Source: an uncultured Prevotellaceae bacterium | GTDB taxonomy: Bacteria > Bacteroidota > Bacteroidia > Bacteroidales > Bacteroidaceae | DNA: 64,000 nucleotides | Assembly: GCA_946404865.1 (NCBI GenBank) | Contig: CAMJFC010000005.1 | Coordinates: forward strand, 1-64,000 | Direction: 5' to 3' | Position numbers and translations under genes: made by a program | Shown: in pieces, positions 54,443 to 62,625 of the stretch | How the letters are laid out: every line of letters begins with the position of its first letter | Position numbering within the stretch: position 1 is the first letter of the stretch | Notes under the pieces: model-generated | Databases searched by the model: none | Told to the model about the DNA's origin: nothing | What the model saw: only the letters and a program-made list of their open reading frames with translations

Positions 54443-54690
54443 CTGGATGAAACGGATGAAGAACAGATGTTCAAAGACAGGATTGCTTCTGATGGCAAGC
54501 CACGGTGGCTTATGGCTTGAACCGTGCCGATTGGTCGTACATTCCCGGCGGAGTGGTTTCCGGCACGGCACTCATCCGACCCGACTTCCCCGAACTGCTG
54601 GAGTTTCCCTTCCTCTGGCAACAGACGGAGTATGTGCTCGGCGGCGGGTCCTCGCACTACATGTTCCTCGTGTTGGCCGCCAAAGAATAA
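54443..54690 (+). pseudogene. C-terminal remnant of a GH9-like glycoside hydrolase, frameshifted
   Basis: LDETDEEQMFKDRIASDGKPRW [-1 shift] AYGLNRADWSYIPGGVVSGTALIRPDFPELLEFPFLWQQTEYVLGGGSSHYMFLVLAAKE. Confidence 0.6.
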
Positions 54691-54743
54691 TTGTGTAAAA
54701 CAATGTTAATTATACGAATTTGATAGAAAAATAAGTCAAATAC

Positions 54744-54774
54744 TTGCTAAATTCACGAAAAACAAGTAATTTTG
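54744..54774 (+). promoter_or_regulatory. Bacteroidetes-type promoter
   Basis: TTG-N20-TAATTTTG, 29 bp before ATG 54804. Confidence 0.65.
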
Positions 54775-54803
54775 CAGTCAAATTGTTAGTATTATTAAAA
54801 ACT

Positions 54804-55289
54804 ATGGCACATCATAACTTAGATTCACTTGACAAAAAGATTCTCCGGCTTATCGCCGAAGATGCCCGTATTCCTTTTTTGGAAGTTGCCCGTGTATGCA
54901 ACGTGAGCGGGGCTGCGATTCACCAGCGTATTCAGAAATTAACCAATATCGGAGTCATCAAAGGTTCACAGTTTATGATTGACCCCGAGAAGATTGGATA
55001 TGAGACGTGTGCTTATATTGGTTTGTATCTGAAACATCCCGAAGATTTCGACCGGGTGGTCAACGAACTCAAAAAGATTCCCGAGGTGGTGGAGTGCCAT
55101 TATACGACGGGTGGTTTTGATATGTTTGTCAAAATCTACGCTTACAACAACCATCACTTATTGGAGATTATCCACGACAAGTTGCAACCTCTTGGCTTGT
55201 CGCGTAGCGAGACCATCATATCTTTCCATGCTTCTATCAACAGGCAGTTGCCCATCGCCGAATTCGAAGAGGAAGAAACAGAGGAATAA
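54804..55289 (+). CDS. Lrp/AsnC family transcriptional regulator
   Basis: LDKKILRLIAEDARIPFLEVARVCNVSGAAIHQRIQKLTNIGVIKGSQ. Confidence 0.95.
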   Translation: MAHHNLDSLDKKILRLIAEDARIPFLEVARVCNVSGAAIHQRIQKLTNIGVIKGSQFMIDPEKIGYETCAYIGLYLKHPEDFDRVVNELKKIPEVVECHYTTGGFDMFVKIYAYNNHHLLEIIHDKLQPLGLSRSETIISFHASINRQLPIAEFEEEETEE

Positions 55290-55339
55290 TTTCTCATCCC
55301 TCAACCCAGTCGTCTCTCACTCCTCACATTTCGCATTTC

Positions 55340-55825
55340 TCACTCCTCACAAGTCTCACCGCTTTTGATGAGTGTGACAAAAGCATAATTGGGGTTTCCT
55401 TCGTGGGTTTCGCGCGCTGTTTCCTCCCAACCTTCATATTCGGGGAAGAAAGCATCAGCCAATGCGGGCGTGTCGTCTATCTCCGTGAGATAGAGGCGTG
55501 AGGCCAAGGGCAATGCTTGCCGATATACACTTTCACCGCCGATGACGAACACCTCTTCGTCATCGGCGCAATGTGTTAATGCCTTTTCCAACGAGGGGTA
55601 GCACTCACATCCGGGGATTTGGTGGGTGGTGCGGCTCAGCACGATGTTCCGGCGGTTGGGCAGTGCGCCCTTAGGCAGCGAGTCGAATGTCCGCCGTCCC
55701 ATGATGATGGTATGGCCTGTGGTGAGAGCCTTAAATCGTTTTAAGTCTTCTGGCACCCAGTACAGTAATTTGTTCTTATATCCGATGGCTCTGTTCTTTG
55801 CCACCGCAGCTATCAGTGAAATCAT
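55340..55825 (-). CDS. folA: Dihydrofolate reductase
   Basis: MISLIAAVAKNRAIGYKNKLLYWVPEDLKRFKALTTGHTIIMGRRTFDSLPKGALPNRRNIVLSR. Confidence 0.97.
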   Translation of the reverse strand: MISLIAAVAKNRAIGYKNKLLYWVPEDLKRFKALTTGHTIIMGRRTFDSLPKGALPNRRNIVLSRTTHQIPGCECYPSLEKALTHCADDEEVFVIGGESVYRQALPLASRLYLTEIDDTPALADAFFPEYEGWEETARETHEGNPNYAFVTLIKSGETCEE

Positions 55826-55840
55826 TTTCTATCTCCATTA

Positions 55841-56031
55841 AAATTCACAATTGTCCATTCATCATTATCGCGAATCGACAACTCAACACTCAACATTCAC
55901 AATTCTTCATCGCGCAGCGACAATTTTTCGGTCAAAGACCTCAACAATTCGTCAACACTCAACATTCAACATTCACAATTCTTCATCGCGCAGCGACAAT
56001 TCAACATTCAAAATTCAAAATTCAACATTCC
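55841..56031 (+). repeat. CAACATT-type array between thyA and folA
   Basis: Two CTCAACACTCAACATTCA...CACAATTCTTCATCGCGCAGCGACAAT units separated by TTTTCGGTCAAAGACCTCAACAATTCGT. Confidence 0.95.
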
Positions 56032-56826
56032 TTACACCGATACCACTCCTGCGATATGTGGCCAGGGGTCATAACCCTCCAACGTGAAGTCCTCATATTG
56101 GAAGTCGGTCAGTTCTTTCACATCGGGGTTGAGGCGCATCCGGGGCAGCGGACGTGGGTCGCGTGTCAGTTGCAACTTCACCTGGTCGATGTGGTTCAGG
56201 TAGATGTGCGTGTCGCCTGTGGTGTGGATGAAGTCGCCCGCCTTCAGTCCTGTCACCTGTGCCATCATTTGCAGCAACAGAGCGTACGAGGCGATATTGA
56301 ACGGCACACCGAGGAAGGTGTCGGCCGAACGTTGATAGAGTTGCAGACTCAACCGTCCTTCGGCCACATAGAATTGGAACATGGTGTGGCATGGGGGCAG
56401 TGCCATCTGCTCCACTTCGGCCACATTCCATGCGCTCACAATCATGCGGCGCGAGTCGGGGTGGTGGCGGATGAGGTCCACCACATTGGCTATCTGGTCG
56501 ATGACGCCGCCGTTGTAGTCGGGCCATGAGCGCCATTGATGCCCATAGACGGGGCCCAATTCGCCGTTTTCATCGGCCCATTCGTTCCAAATGCGCACTC
56601 CGTGTTCTTGCAGGTAGCGTACATTGGTATCGCCCTTCAGAAACCACAGCAGTTCGTAGATGATGGATTTGAGGTGCAGTTTTTTTGTCGTTAACAGCGG
56701 GAATCCGTCTTCCAAGTTAAAACGCATCTGATGTCCGAAGATGCTGATGGTGCCTGTACCGGTGCGGTCTGTCTTGCGTGTACCTTCCGTTATGATACGG
56801 TTCAGCAGGTCTAAATATTGTTTCAT
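56032..56826 (-). CDS. thyA: Thymidylate synthase
   Basis: [64 protein letters not shown]. Confidence 0.98.
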   Translation of the reverse strand: MKQYLDLLNRIITEGTRKTDRTGTGTISIFGHQMRFNLEDGFPLLTTKKLHLKSIIYELLWFLKGDTNVRYLQEHGVRIWNEWADENGELGPVYGHQWRSWPDYNGGVIDQIANVVDLIRHHPDSRRMIVSAWNVAEVEQMALPPCHTMFQFYVAEGRLSLQLYQRSADTFLGVPFNIASYALLLQMMAQVTGLKAGDFIHTTGDTHIYLNHIDQVKLQLTRDPRPLPRMRLNPDVKELTDFQYEDFTLEGYDPWPHIAGVVSV

Positions 56827-56879
56827 AAAAATGTATGTTGTTGCTTTTCGGCTGCAAAATTAGCAAATAAATAACACAA

Positions 56880-58085
56880 TCAAGAAAGAGGAACGATGAT
56901 TTGCTGCTCTTCATGTGCCACTTGGCTCCGTATGCGCCATGCTTTCGGGTAGAGGTTGTTGGCGCGCGAACCGATGTTCTTGGCTTGTCCGAGTGGTAGC
57001 CCTTGAAAACCGATGGTCACCAAGCCGCGTGGCGTGTCGGATGGCAATACAATGGCTTCGCCCCGCAGATAAGCAATGGCTGTGGCATAATCGACCTCCA
57101 CCAAATGTGGCCGTTGGGAGGACTGAAGAGTCTCCTGCCTCTTGCCCCTTGCCCCTTGCCCCTTGCTCCTTGCCCCCAAAAGAGCCCCTTGCTCCGATTT
57201 TTTCACTACTGTCATGCATAACCCTTCGCCTTTCGTGAATCCCGGGATGAAACGGTAGAGTGGGAGTGTGGGGTCGCCTGTAAGCGGGCCGGTGATGCCC
57301 CAATGCGCTTCGGTGGGGATGCTGATGGGCGTGGCGTCGAAGGTGGCAATCATCCAAGCGATGTTCTCTTCGTTTTCGTGGGCATTGTAAGTACATGTAC
57401 TATATATAAGGTAACCGCCAGGACGAAGACATTTCCATGCTTCTGTCACAATGTCGCGCTGCAACTGCTGGCAGTGCATCACGTTTTTGACCGACCACTC
57501 GCCGATGGCTCCCTCGTCTTTGCGGAACATCCCTTCGCCAGAGCAGGGCACATCGCAGAGAATCACGTCGAACAGCATGCCGCCTTCAGCGAAGTGGCGT
57601 GGATAGCGGTTGGTGACCTCTACATCGGGATGTCCCCATTTCTGCATGTTCTCTTCCAGAATGTTGGCACGTGAGCGGATGGGCTCGTTGCTGCAGAGCA
57701 TACTCCCTTGCGGTAGCACAGCGCGGGCAGCCGTCGATTTGCCTCCCGGGGCCGCGCAGAGATCGAGCATCGTCACAGGCTCGTCTATCAATGTTCGAAG
57801 CACATGGCTGATGAACATCGACGAGGCTTCCTGCACATAATATGCACCGGCATGCAACAGAGGGTCGAACGTGAAGTCGGGTCGGCTTTTTAGGTAATGA
57901 CCTTCAGGGCACCAAGGCACCATACCGTCGTCCCATTCTGCAGCCACCCCATATCCCTCTGTCTTGAGTGGGTTGAGGCGGATGCTCACAGGCGGTGTCT
58001 CGCCCATGGCTGCGATGAACCGCTCATAGCGTTCATCACCCATCAGTTGCCGTGTGTATGTCGTAAACTCTTCAGGAAGAAGCAT
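56880..58085 (-). CDS. RsmF/NOL1-NOP2-like rRNA m5C methyltransferase
   Basis: MLDLCAAPGGKSTAARAVL, VILCDVPCSGEGMFRKDEGAIGEWS, GGYLIYSTCTYNAHENEENIAWMI. Confidence 0.95.
   Translation of the reverse strand: MLLPEEFTTYTRQLMGDERYERFIAAMGETPPVSIRLNPLKTEGYGVAAEWDDGMVPWCPEGHYLKSRPDFTFDPLLHAGAYYVQEASSMFISHVLRTLIDEPVTMLDLCAAPGGKSTAARAVLPQGSMLCSNEPIRSRANILEENMQKWGHPDVEVTNRYPRHFAEGGMLFDVILCDVPCSGEGMFRKDEGAIGEWSVKNVMHCQQLQRDIVTEAWKCLRPGGYLIYSTCTYNAHENEENIAWMIATFDATPISIPTEAHWGITGPLTGDPTLPLYRFIPGFTKGEGLCMTVVKKSEQGALLGARSKGQGARGKRQETLQSSQRPHLVEVDYATAIAYLRGEAIVLPSDTPRGLVTIGFQGLPLGQAKNIGSRANNLYPKAWRIRSQVAHEEQQIIVPLS
57132..57173. repeat. Six in-CDS heptamers (CCCTTGC-type)
   Basis: CTCCTGC CTCTTGC CCCTTGC CCCTTGC CCCTTGC TCCTTGC. 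Confidence 0.93.
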
Positions 58086-58130
58086 GAATGATCAATGTTG
58101 AATGTTGAGTTTTGAATGTTGAATGTTGAG
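58086..58130 (-). repeat. CAACATT-type array upstream of the RsmF-like gene
   Basis: GAATGATCAATGTTGAATGTTGAGTTTTGAATGTTGAATGTTGAG. Confidence 0.9.
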
Positions 58131-58132
58131 CG

Positions 58133-58233
58133 TTTACGGGCTGTAGAGGCCTCTGCCCGTAAAATTGTCGCTACGACAAGACCTGTGTCCTTCTGCCCCG
58201 AAACTATCTATTCCCCTCCCTACAAGGGAGGGG
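58133..58233. repeat. Cluster of three perfect hairpins (REP-like)
   Basis: TTTACGGGC...GCCCGTAAA (loop contains AGAGGCCTCT), TTGTCG-CTA-CGACAA, CCCCTCCC-TACAA-GGGAGGGG. Confidence 0.85.
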
Positions 58234-58258
58234 CCAGGGGTGGGTCATGTGGGTCTTC

Positions 58259-60331
58259 TTAAAACTCAATCTCCCATCCCTCGTCATCATCGGGCTCCAA
58301 GTGCTTTTTGGGCTTGGGCGGCGGACTCGTCATATTGCCGTCTTTGTCGAACATACCGTAGGTGGTGCGTAATACGATGAACTCCGTACGTCGGTTCAAC
58401 TGGTTGCAGATTTCTTGTTTTTCCTCACTCAGTTGTTTGATGTAGTCCTCTGTCAGCACGTCACCCTCTTTCAGCCATGTGAACCGTTCGGCCAGTTTCT
58501 TGCGTACCACCTTGGGTTTCTCCTTGCCGTAGCCCACAGGCGTGAGACGCTCCGAGGCGATACCATGCTCAATCAGGTATGCCACCACACTCTCCGCCCG
58601 TCGTTGTGCCAGGCGTTTGTTGTACGCGTCAGACCCCTTGTAGTCGCAGTGTGCGCTCAGTTCGATGGTCACATTGGGGTTCTCGTTGAGCAACTGCACC
58701 AGTTCGTCGAGGGCCGTGGTTGACTCGGGCCGCAGTGTCGCTTTGTCAAAATCGTAGAAGATATTGTCTATCATCACCGGCACCGATATGGAGGGCAGGG
58801 GGAATTGCATCACATGCTCTTTCGATTCGTCGGTCTGCACGATGTGCAGTTCCTCTTTGTGGTTCAGATAACCTTTGCAGGTGGCCATGAAGATGTAATC
58901 CACGCCCGGTGTGAGCACCTGTTCAAACGACCCGTCGCTCTTCACGGGCAACTTCTGGTTGGTACCGTCGTTACCCACCATATATACTTGTGCGGCAGGC
59001 AGTTCATAACCGTCTTGCTCATACACCCATCCTTTGGCCGTCTGGATGATTTCGGGTTTCTCAAAACTGTAGATATGGTCCCAGCCGCGTCCGTCGCCAC
59101 GGTTCGACGAGAAGTAGCCGCGGTTGTGCGGACCCTCGAAGGTCATGCCGAAGTCATCGCCGGCGGAGTTGAGGGGATAGCCCGGGTGCTCGATGTGCCA
59201 GCGACGGTCGCTGCCCACGGTGGCGATGAAGATGTCGAGACCGCCCATGCCCTGATGACCGTCTGACGAGAAATAGAGGTCGCCGTTGGGTCGGAAGGTG
59301 GGAAACATCTCGTCGCCCTCGGTGTTGATGGGACGTCCCACATTCTCCACGCCGCCCAGACCGCCGCCTGTGATGCGCACGCGCCAGATGTCGAGACCGC
59401 CGAGTCCGCCCGGCATGTCACTCACGAAATAGAGCCAGTTGCCATCGGGGGTGATGGCGGGGTGTGCATACGACGAGAGGGTGTCGCGCGAAATCTCCAG
59501 CACCTTGGGCTTGCCCCAGGCGGCATCACTGCGATTGGCCGTCATAATCTTCGCATAGCGGGGGTAGGAGGGGTCGCTCGAACACTGTGTGAGATACATC
59601 TCGCGTCCATCGACCGAGAAACAGCAGGCTCCCTCGTCATATTCAGAGTTCAGTCCCGACTCAATGGCTTCGGGTTTGCTCCATTTCCCTTTGTCGTCTT
59701 TCTGCGAGAAGAAAATGTCGCCGGGTTTGGTGCCCGTGATGGCACTCAGTTCATCGCCCTGTGCCTCATTACGTGTTGAGGTGAAATAAAGTTGGTCGTA
59801 TTGGTCGCCATACAGCATAGGTGAGTATTCCGAACGGCGTGAGTTGAAAAGTTCAATCTTTTTCACCGTATAGCGCGACCCTTGCTCTTTCCATCCAGGA
59901 GCGTTCTTGGCCGACTGCAGTCCGTCGCGTGCCCGTTGGTGGTCGGGCAGGGAGTCGAGCACCAGTTGAAATTCTGCTGCCGCCTCTTTATAATTGCCGT
60001 TTTTCAGCAGTTGCCGTCCTAATGCATAGTGTGTTTCTATGCTGTCCTGTTTGTAGCGTATCACATTGCGGTAGGCGGCGATGGCTTTCTGTGTCGAGTT
60101 GATTTTGTCGTAGCAGTAGGCCAGTCTGCCCGCCACTTGTCCGCGTTTGGCGCGTTCCTTGGCGGGGGTCTTCGAATAGGCCTGTTTAAATTCGTTCGAG
60201 GCTTCGAAATATTCGCCTAAGGCGAGGTGCTTCTCACCCCGCTTGATGTTACGGTCCACGCCGCAGCCCGTCAGCAGACCCAAAGCCGCGGCGATGGTCA
60301 GTATGATAGTGAATCGATGTAGAAATGTCAT
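58259..60331 (-). CDS. OmpA-family lipoprotein with TPR and PD40/WD40-like repeats (PorE-like)
   Basis: Lipobox LLTGCG; TPR region; PAITPDGNWLYFVSDMPGGLGGLDIW; NPNVTIELSAHCDYKGSDAYNKRLAQRRAESVVAYL. Confidence 0.87.
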   Translation of the reverse strand: MTFLHRFTIILTIAAALGLLTGCGVDRNIKRGEKHLALGEYFEASNEFKQAYSKTPAKERAKRGQVAGRLAYCYDKINSTQKAIAAYRNVIRYKQDSIETHYALGRQLLKNGNYKEAAAEFQLVLDSLPDHQRARDGLQSAKNAPGWKEQGSRYTVKKIELFNSRRSEYSPMLYGDQYDQLYFTSTRNEAQGDELSAITGTKPGDIFFSQKDDKGKWSKPEAIESGLNSEYDEGACCFSVDGREMYLTQCSSDPSYPRYAKIMTANRSDAAWGKPKVLEISRDTLSSYAHPAITPDGNWLYFVSDMPGGLGGLDIWRVRITGGGLGGVENVGRPINTEGDEMFPTFRPNGDLYFSSDGHQGMGGLDIFIATVGSDRRWHIEHPGYPLNSAGDDFGMTFEGPHNRGYFSSNRGDGRGWDHIYSFEKPEIIQTAKGWVYEQDGYELPAAQVYMVGNDGTNQKLPVKSDGSFEQVLTPGVDYIFMATCKGYLNHKEELHIVQTDESKEHVMQFPLPSISVPVMIDNIFYDFDKATLRPESTTALDELVQLLNENPNVTIELSAHCDYKGSDAYNKRLAQRRAESVVAYLIEHGIASERLTPVGYGKEKPKVVRKKLAERFTWLKEGDVLTEDYIKQLSEEKQEICNQLNRRTEFIVLRTTYGMFDKDGNMTSPPPKPKKHLEPDDDEGWEIEF

Positions 60332-60478
60332 GACTGATTGATAACGCAAGATTCGCCTGATTATTGTGTAATTTTCCGCCATGCCCACGAGGGTGACGGG
60401 ACATCATATCGTCGTTTTCGTTTTTCTGGCCGTTAGTTAGTGAAAAAATATCGAACAGTCAATTTTTTCATCGTTTTC

Positions 60479-60509
60479 TTGAATCCTTATGTTTTTTCTT
60501 TTATCTTTG
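60479..60509 (+). promoter_or_regulatory. Bacteroidetes-type promoter
   Basis: TTG-N20-TATCTTTG. Confidence 0.6.
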
Positions 60510-60583
60510 CATTCGGAAAAGCGGTAAACCTACTACTGATACCATAATAATATATATTGATACCATAATATATAGATACAATC

Positions 60584-62320
60584 ATGTCCAATCTCAATCC
60601 GTCACAAATGTTGCCTGTCGGCACAGTGCTCGACCGCCGATATCGCATTGAGCGTTACCTTGCCTCGGGCGGTTTCGGCAACACATACGTGGCCACCGAC
60701 ACCCGTTTCGACAGCCGTGTGGCTGTGAAGGAGTTCTTCATGCGCGGTACCAACCACCGAGCACCTGACCGTAGTACGGTGGTTGTGAGCAATTCCGACA
60801 ATCAGGCGGGATTCACGGCGCAACTTGACAAGTTTCGCCGTGAGGCCAAGCGCATCTTCGATATTCGTCATGACCACATCGTGCATGTGAGCGACCTGTT
60901 CGATGCCAACGCTACATCTTACTATGTGATGGATTTCATTGAGGGCGAGTCGCTCTCCGCAAGAGTCAAACGCGGCCCGCTCAGCGAACAAGAGGTACGG
61001 GATGTGGCTGCCCAACTGTTCGACGCTTTGAGTGCCGTGCATGCCGCGGGCTTTTACCACTTAGATGTGAAACCCGGCAATATCATGATTGACGCGAAAG
61101 GCCACTGCACCCTTATCGATTTCGGCGCGTCGAAGCAGATGAGCGCCTTGGAGCGTACCTCGCTCTCTGCCTCGGGCATGGCCTACACGCCAGGTTATGC
61201 CCCCGTTGAACAGGAGGCGCAAAAAATCAAGAGTATCGGTCCGTGGACAGATATCTATGCTGTGGGAGCCACCTTCTATCACCTGCTGACGACACAAAAT
61301 CCTCCCGAGGTGGAACCAGATGATACCGATGAAGACAGCCGTATGTTCGCCTACCCGTCAGGTGTGAGTCTGCAGATGCAGAAGGCCATCTCGCGGATGA
61401 TGAATCCCTCGCCGCGCAAACGACCGCAAACGATTGACGAAGCCAGGGCTTTGTTAGCCCATCAGAACCCTTCAGCTGAAGTGATTTCGGTGGAGTTGGA
61501 CAGTGATGAGACACGTATCCAAACCGTGACACAGGCTCCAGCGCGTCCTCAACCCGTTAGTCCGCTTCAAGACCAGATGTTTTCCGTCAATGGTGTCTCT
61601 TTTAAAATGATTGCTGTTGAGGGTGGCACCTTTATGATGGGTGCGACACCTGAGCAGGGTAGTGAAACGTATGCTAAAGAGAAACCAGCCCACCAAGTGA
61701 CACTCAGCGGCTACGGTATTGGCGAAACGCAGGTGACACAGGCGCTTTGGCGAGCGGTGATGGGTAATAACCCTTCTCATTTCATTGGTGATGACTTGCC
61801 TGTGGAACAAGTGAGTTGGAACGATTGTCAAGGATTTATCAATCAGTTGAACCAGTTGACGGAGAGTCAGCGGTCTGCTGGGCATGTATTCCGTTTGCCT
61901 ACCGAGGCGGAATGGGAGTTTGCTGCCCGTGGCGGTAACAAAAGCAACCATACGAAATATGCGGGTAGTAATGATATCGATGCCGTGGCATGGTATGATG
62001 GCAATAGCAACACGTCAAAAAGTTGGGTGGGGCAATTATTCTCAGCAGGAAGAACACAGCTTGTTGGGCAAAAACTTCCCAATGAGTTGGGCCTTTATGA
62101 TATGAGTGGCAACGTGTATGAATGGTGTCAAGACTATTACGATGAAAAATACTACAGCAAGTCTCCATCTATGGACCCTTGCAATAACACTGAGACACAT
62201 TATCGTGTGTATCGGGGTGGTAGTTGGAACTCTTGGGATAGTTCTTGTCAGGTAAAACATCGCAGTTTGTATGCGTCTGGTCGCCGTAGTAGTATGCTCG
62301 GCTTCCGCCTCGCCTTATAA
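60584..62320 (+). CDS. Hanks-type Ser/Thr kinase fused to FGE-sulfatase (SUMF1) domain
   Basis: RYRIERYLASGGFGNTYVATD, HLDVKPGNIMIDAKGHCTLIDFGASK; FMMGATPEQGSE...HQVTLSGYGIGETQVTQALWRAVMG...GLYDMSGNVYEWCQDYY...RGGSWNS. Confidence 0.95.
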   Translation: MSNLNPSQMLPVGTVLDRRYRIERYLASGGFGNTYVATDTRFDSRVAVKEFFMRGTNHRAPDRSTVVVSNSDNQAGFTAQLDKFRREAKRIFDIRHDHIVHVSDLFDANATSYYVMDFIEGESLSARVKRGPLSEQEVRDVAAQLFDALSAVHAAGFYHLDVKPGNIMIDAKGHCTLIDFGASKQMSALERTSLSASGMAYTPGYAPVEQEAQKIKSIGPWTDIYAVGATFYHLLTTQNPPEVEPDDTDEDSRMFAYPSGVSLQMQKAISRMMNPSPRKRPQTIDEARALLAHQNPSAEVISVELDSDETRIQTVTQAPARPQPVSPLQDQMFSVNGVSFKMIAVEGGTFMMGATPEQGSETYAKEKPAHQVTLSGYGIGETQVTQALWRAVMGNNPSHFIGDDLPVEQVSWNDCQGFINQLNQLTESQRSAGHVFRLPTEAEWEFAARGGNKSNHTKYAGSNDIDAVAWYDGNSNTSKSWVGQLFSAGRTQLVGQKLPNELGLYDMSGNVYEWCQDYYDEKYYSKSPSMDPCNNTETHYRVYRGGSWNSWDSSCQVKHRSLYASGRRSSMLGFRLAL

Positions 62321-62555
62321 TCCTTCCTTAGTAACTATGCATTTATGGTTCATAAATAAAGTAATCTAACCTCCTTTCCCTGTACCCAAATAACCTAATA
62401 ACACAAAAAACCGAAGCTGTTTCACAACAACTTCGGAATAAAATTTCTAACTAACTTATTATCAACTATTCATTACTCATTCTTATTACCGTTGCAAAAA
62501 TACTGCAAAAATATTACTCTTGCACAAAAAAATGCATTTTTCGGCCGAAAAAATA

Positions 62556-62569
62556 CGTAAACGTTTGCG
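62556..62569. promoter_or_regulatory. Putative LacI-family operator
   Basis: CGTAAAC|GTTTGCG, near-perfect CpG-centred palindrome overlapping the -33 element. Confidence 0.6.
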
Positions 62570-62595
62570 AATAAACATATTTTTGCCTAATTTTG
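62564..62595 (+). promoter_or_regulatory. Bacteroidetes-type promoter of lacI-type gene
   Basis: TTTG-N20-TAATTTTG, 31 bp before ATG 62626. Confidence 0.65.
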
Positions 62596-62625
62596 CATCA
62601 AATAATCATTACTATATCATTACTC

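Noticed and set aside
54393-54698. 101-aa ORF MTTNLLSTRDGGHPIADWMKR...
   Set aside because: Overlaps the GH9-like remnant in a different frame; no recognisable domain.
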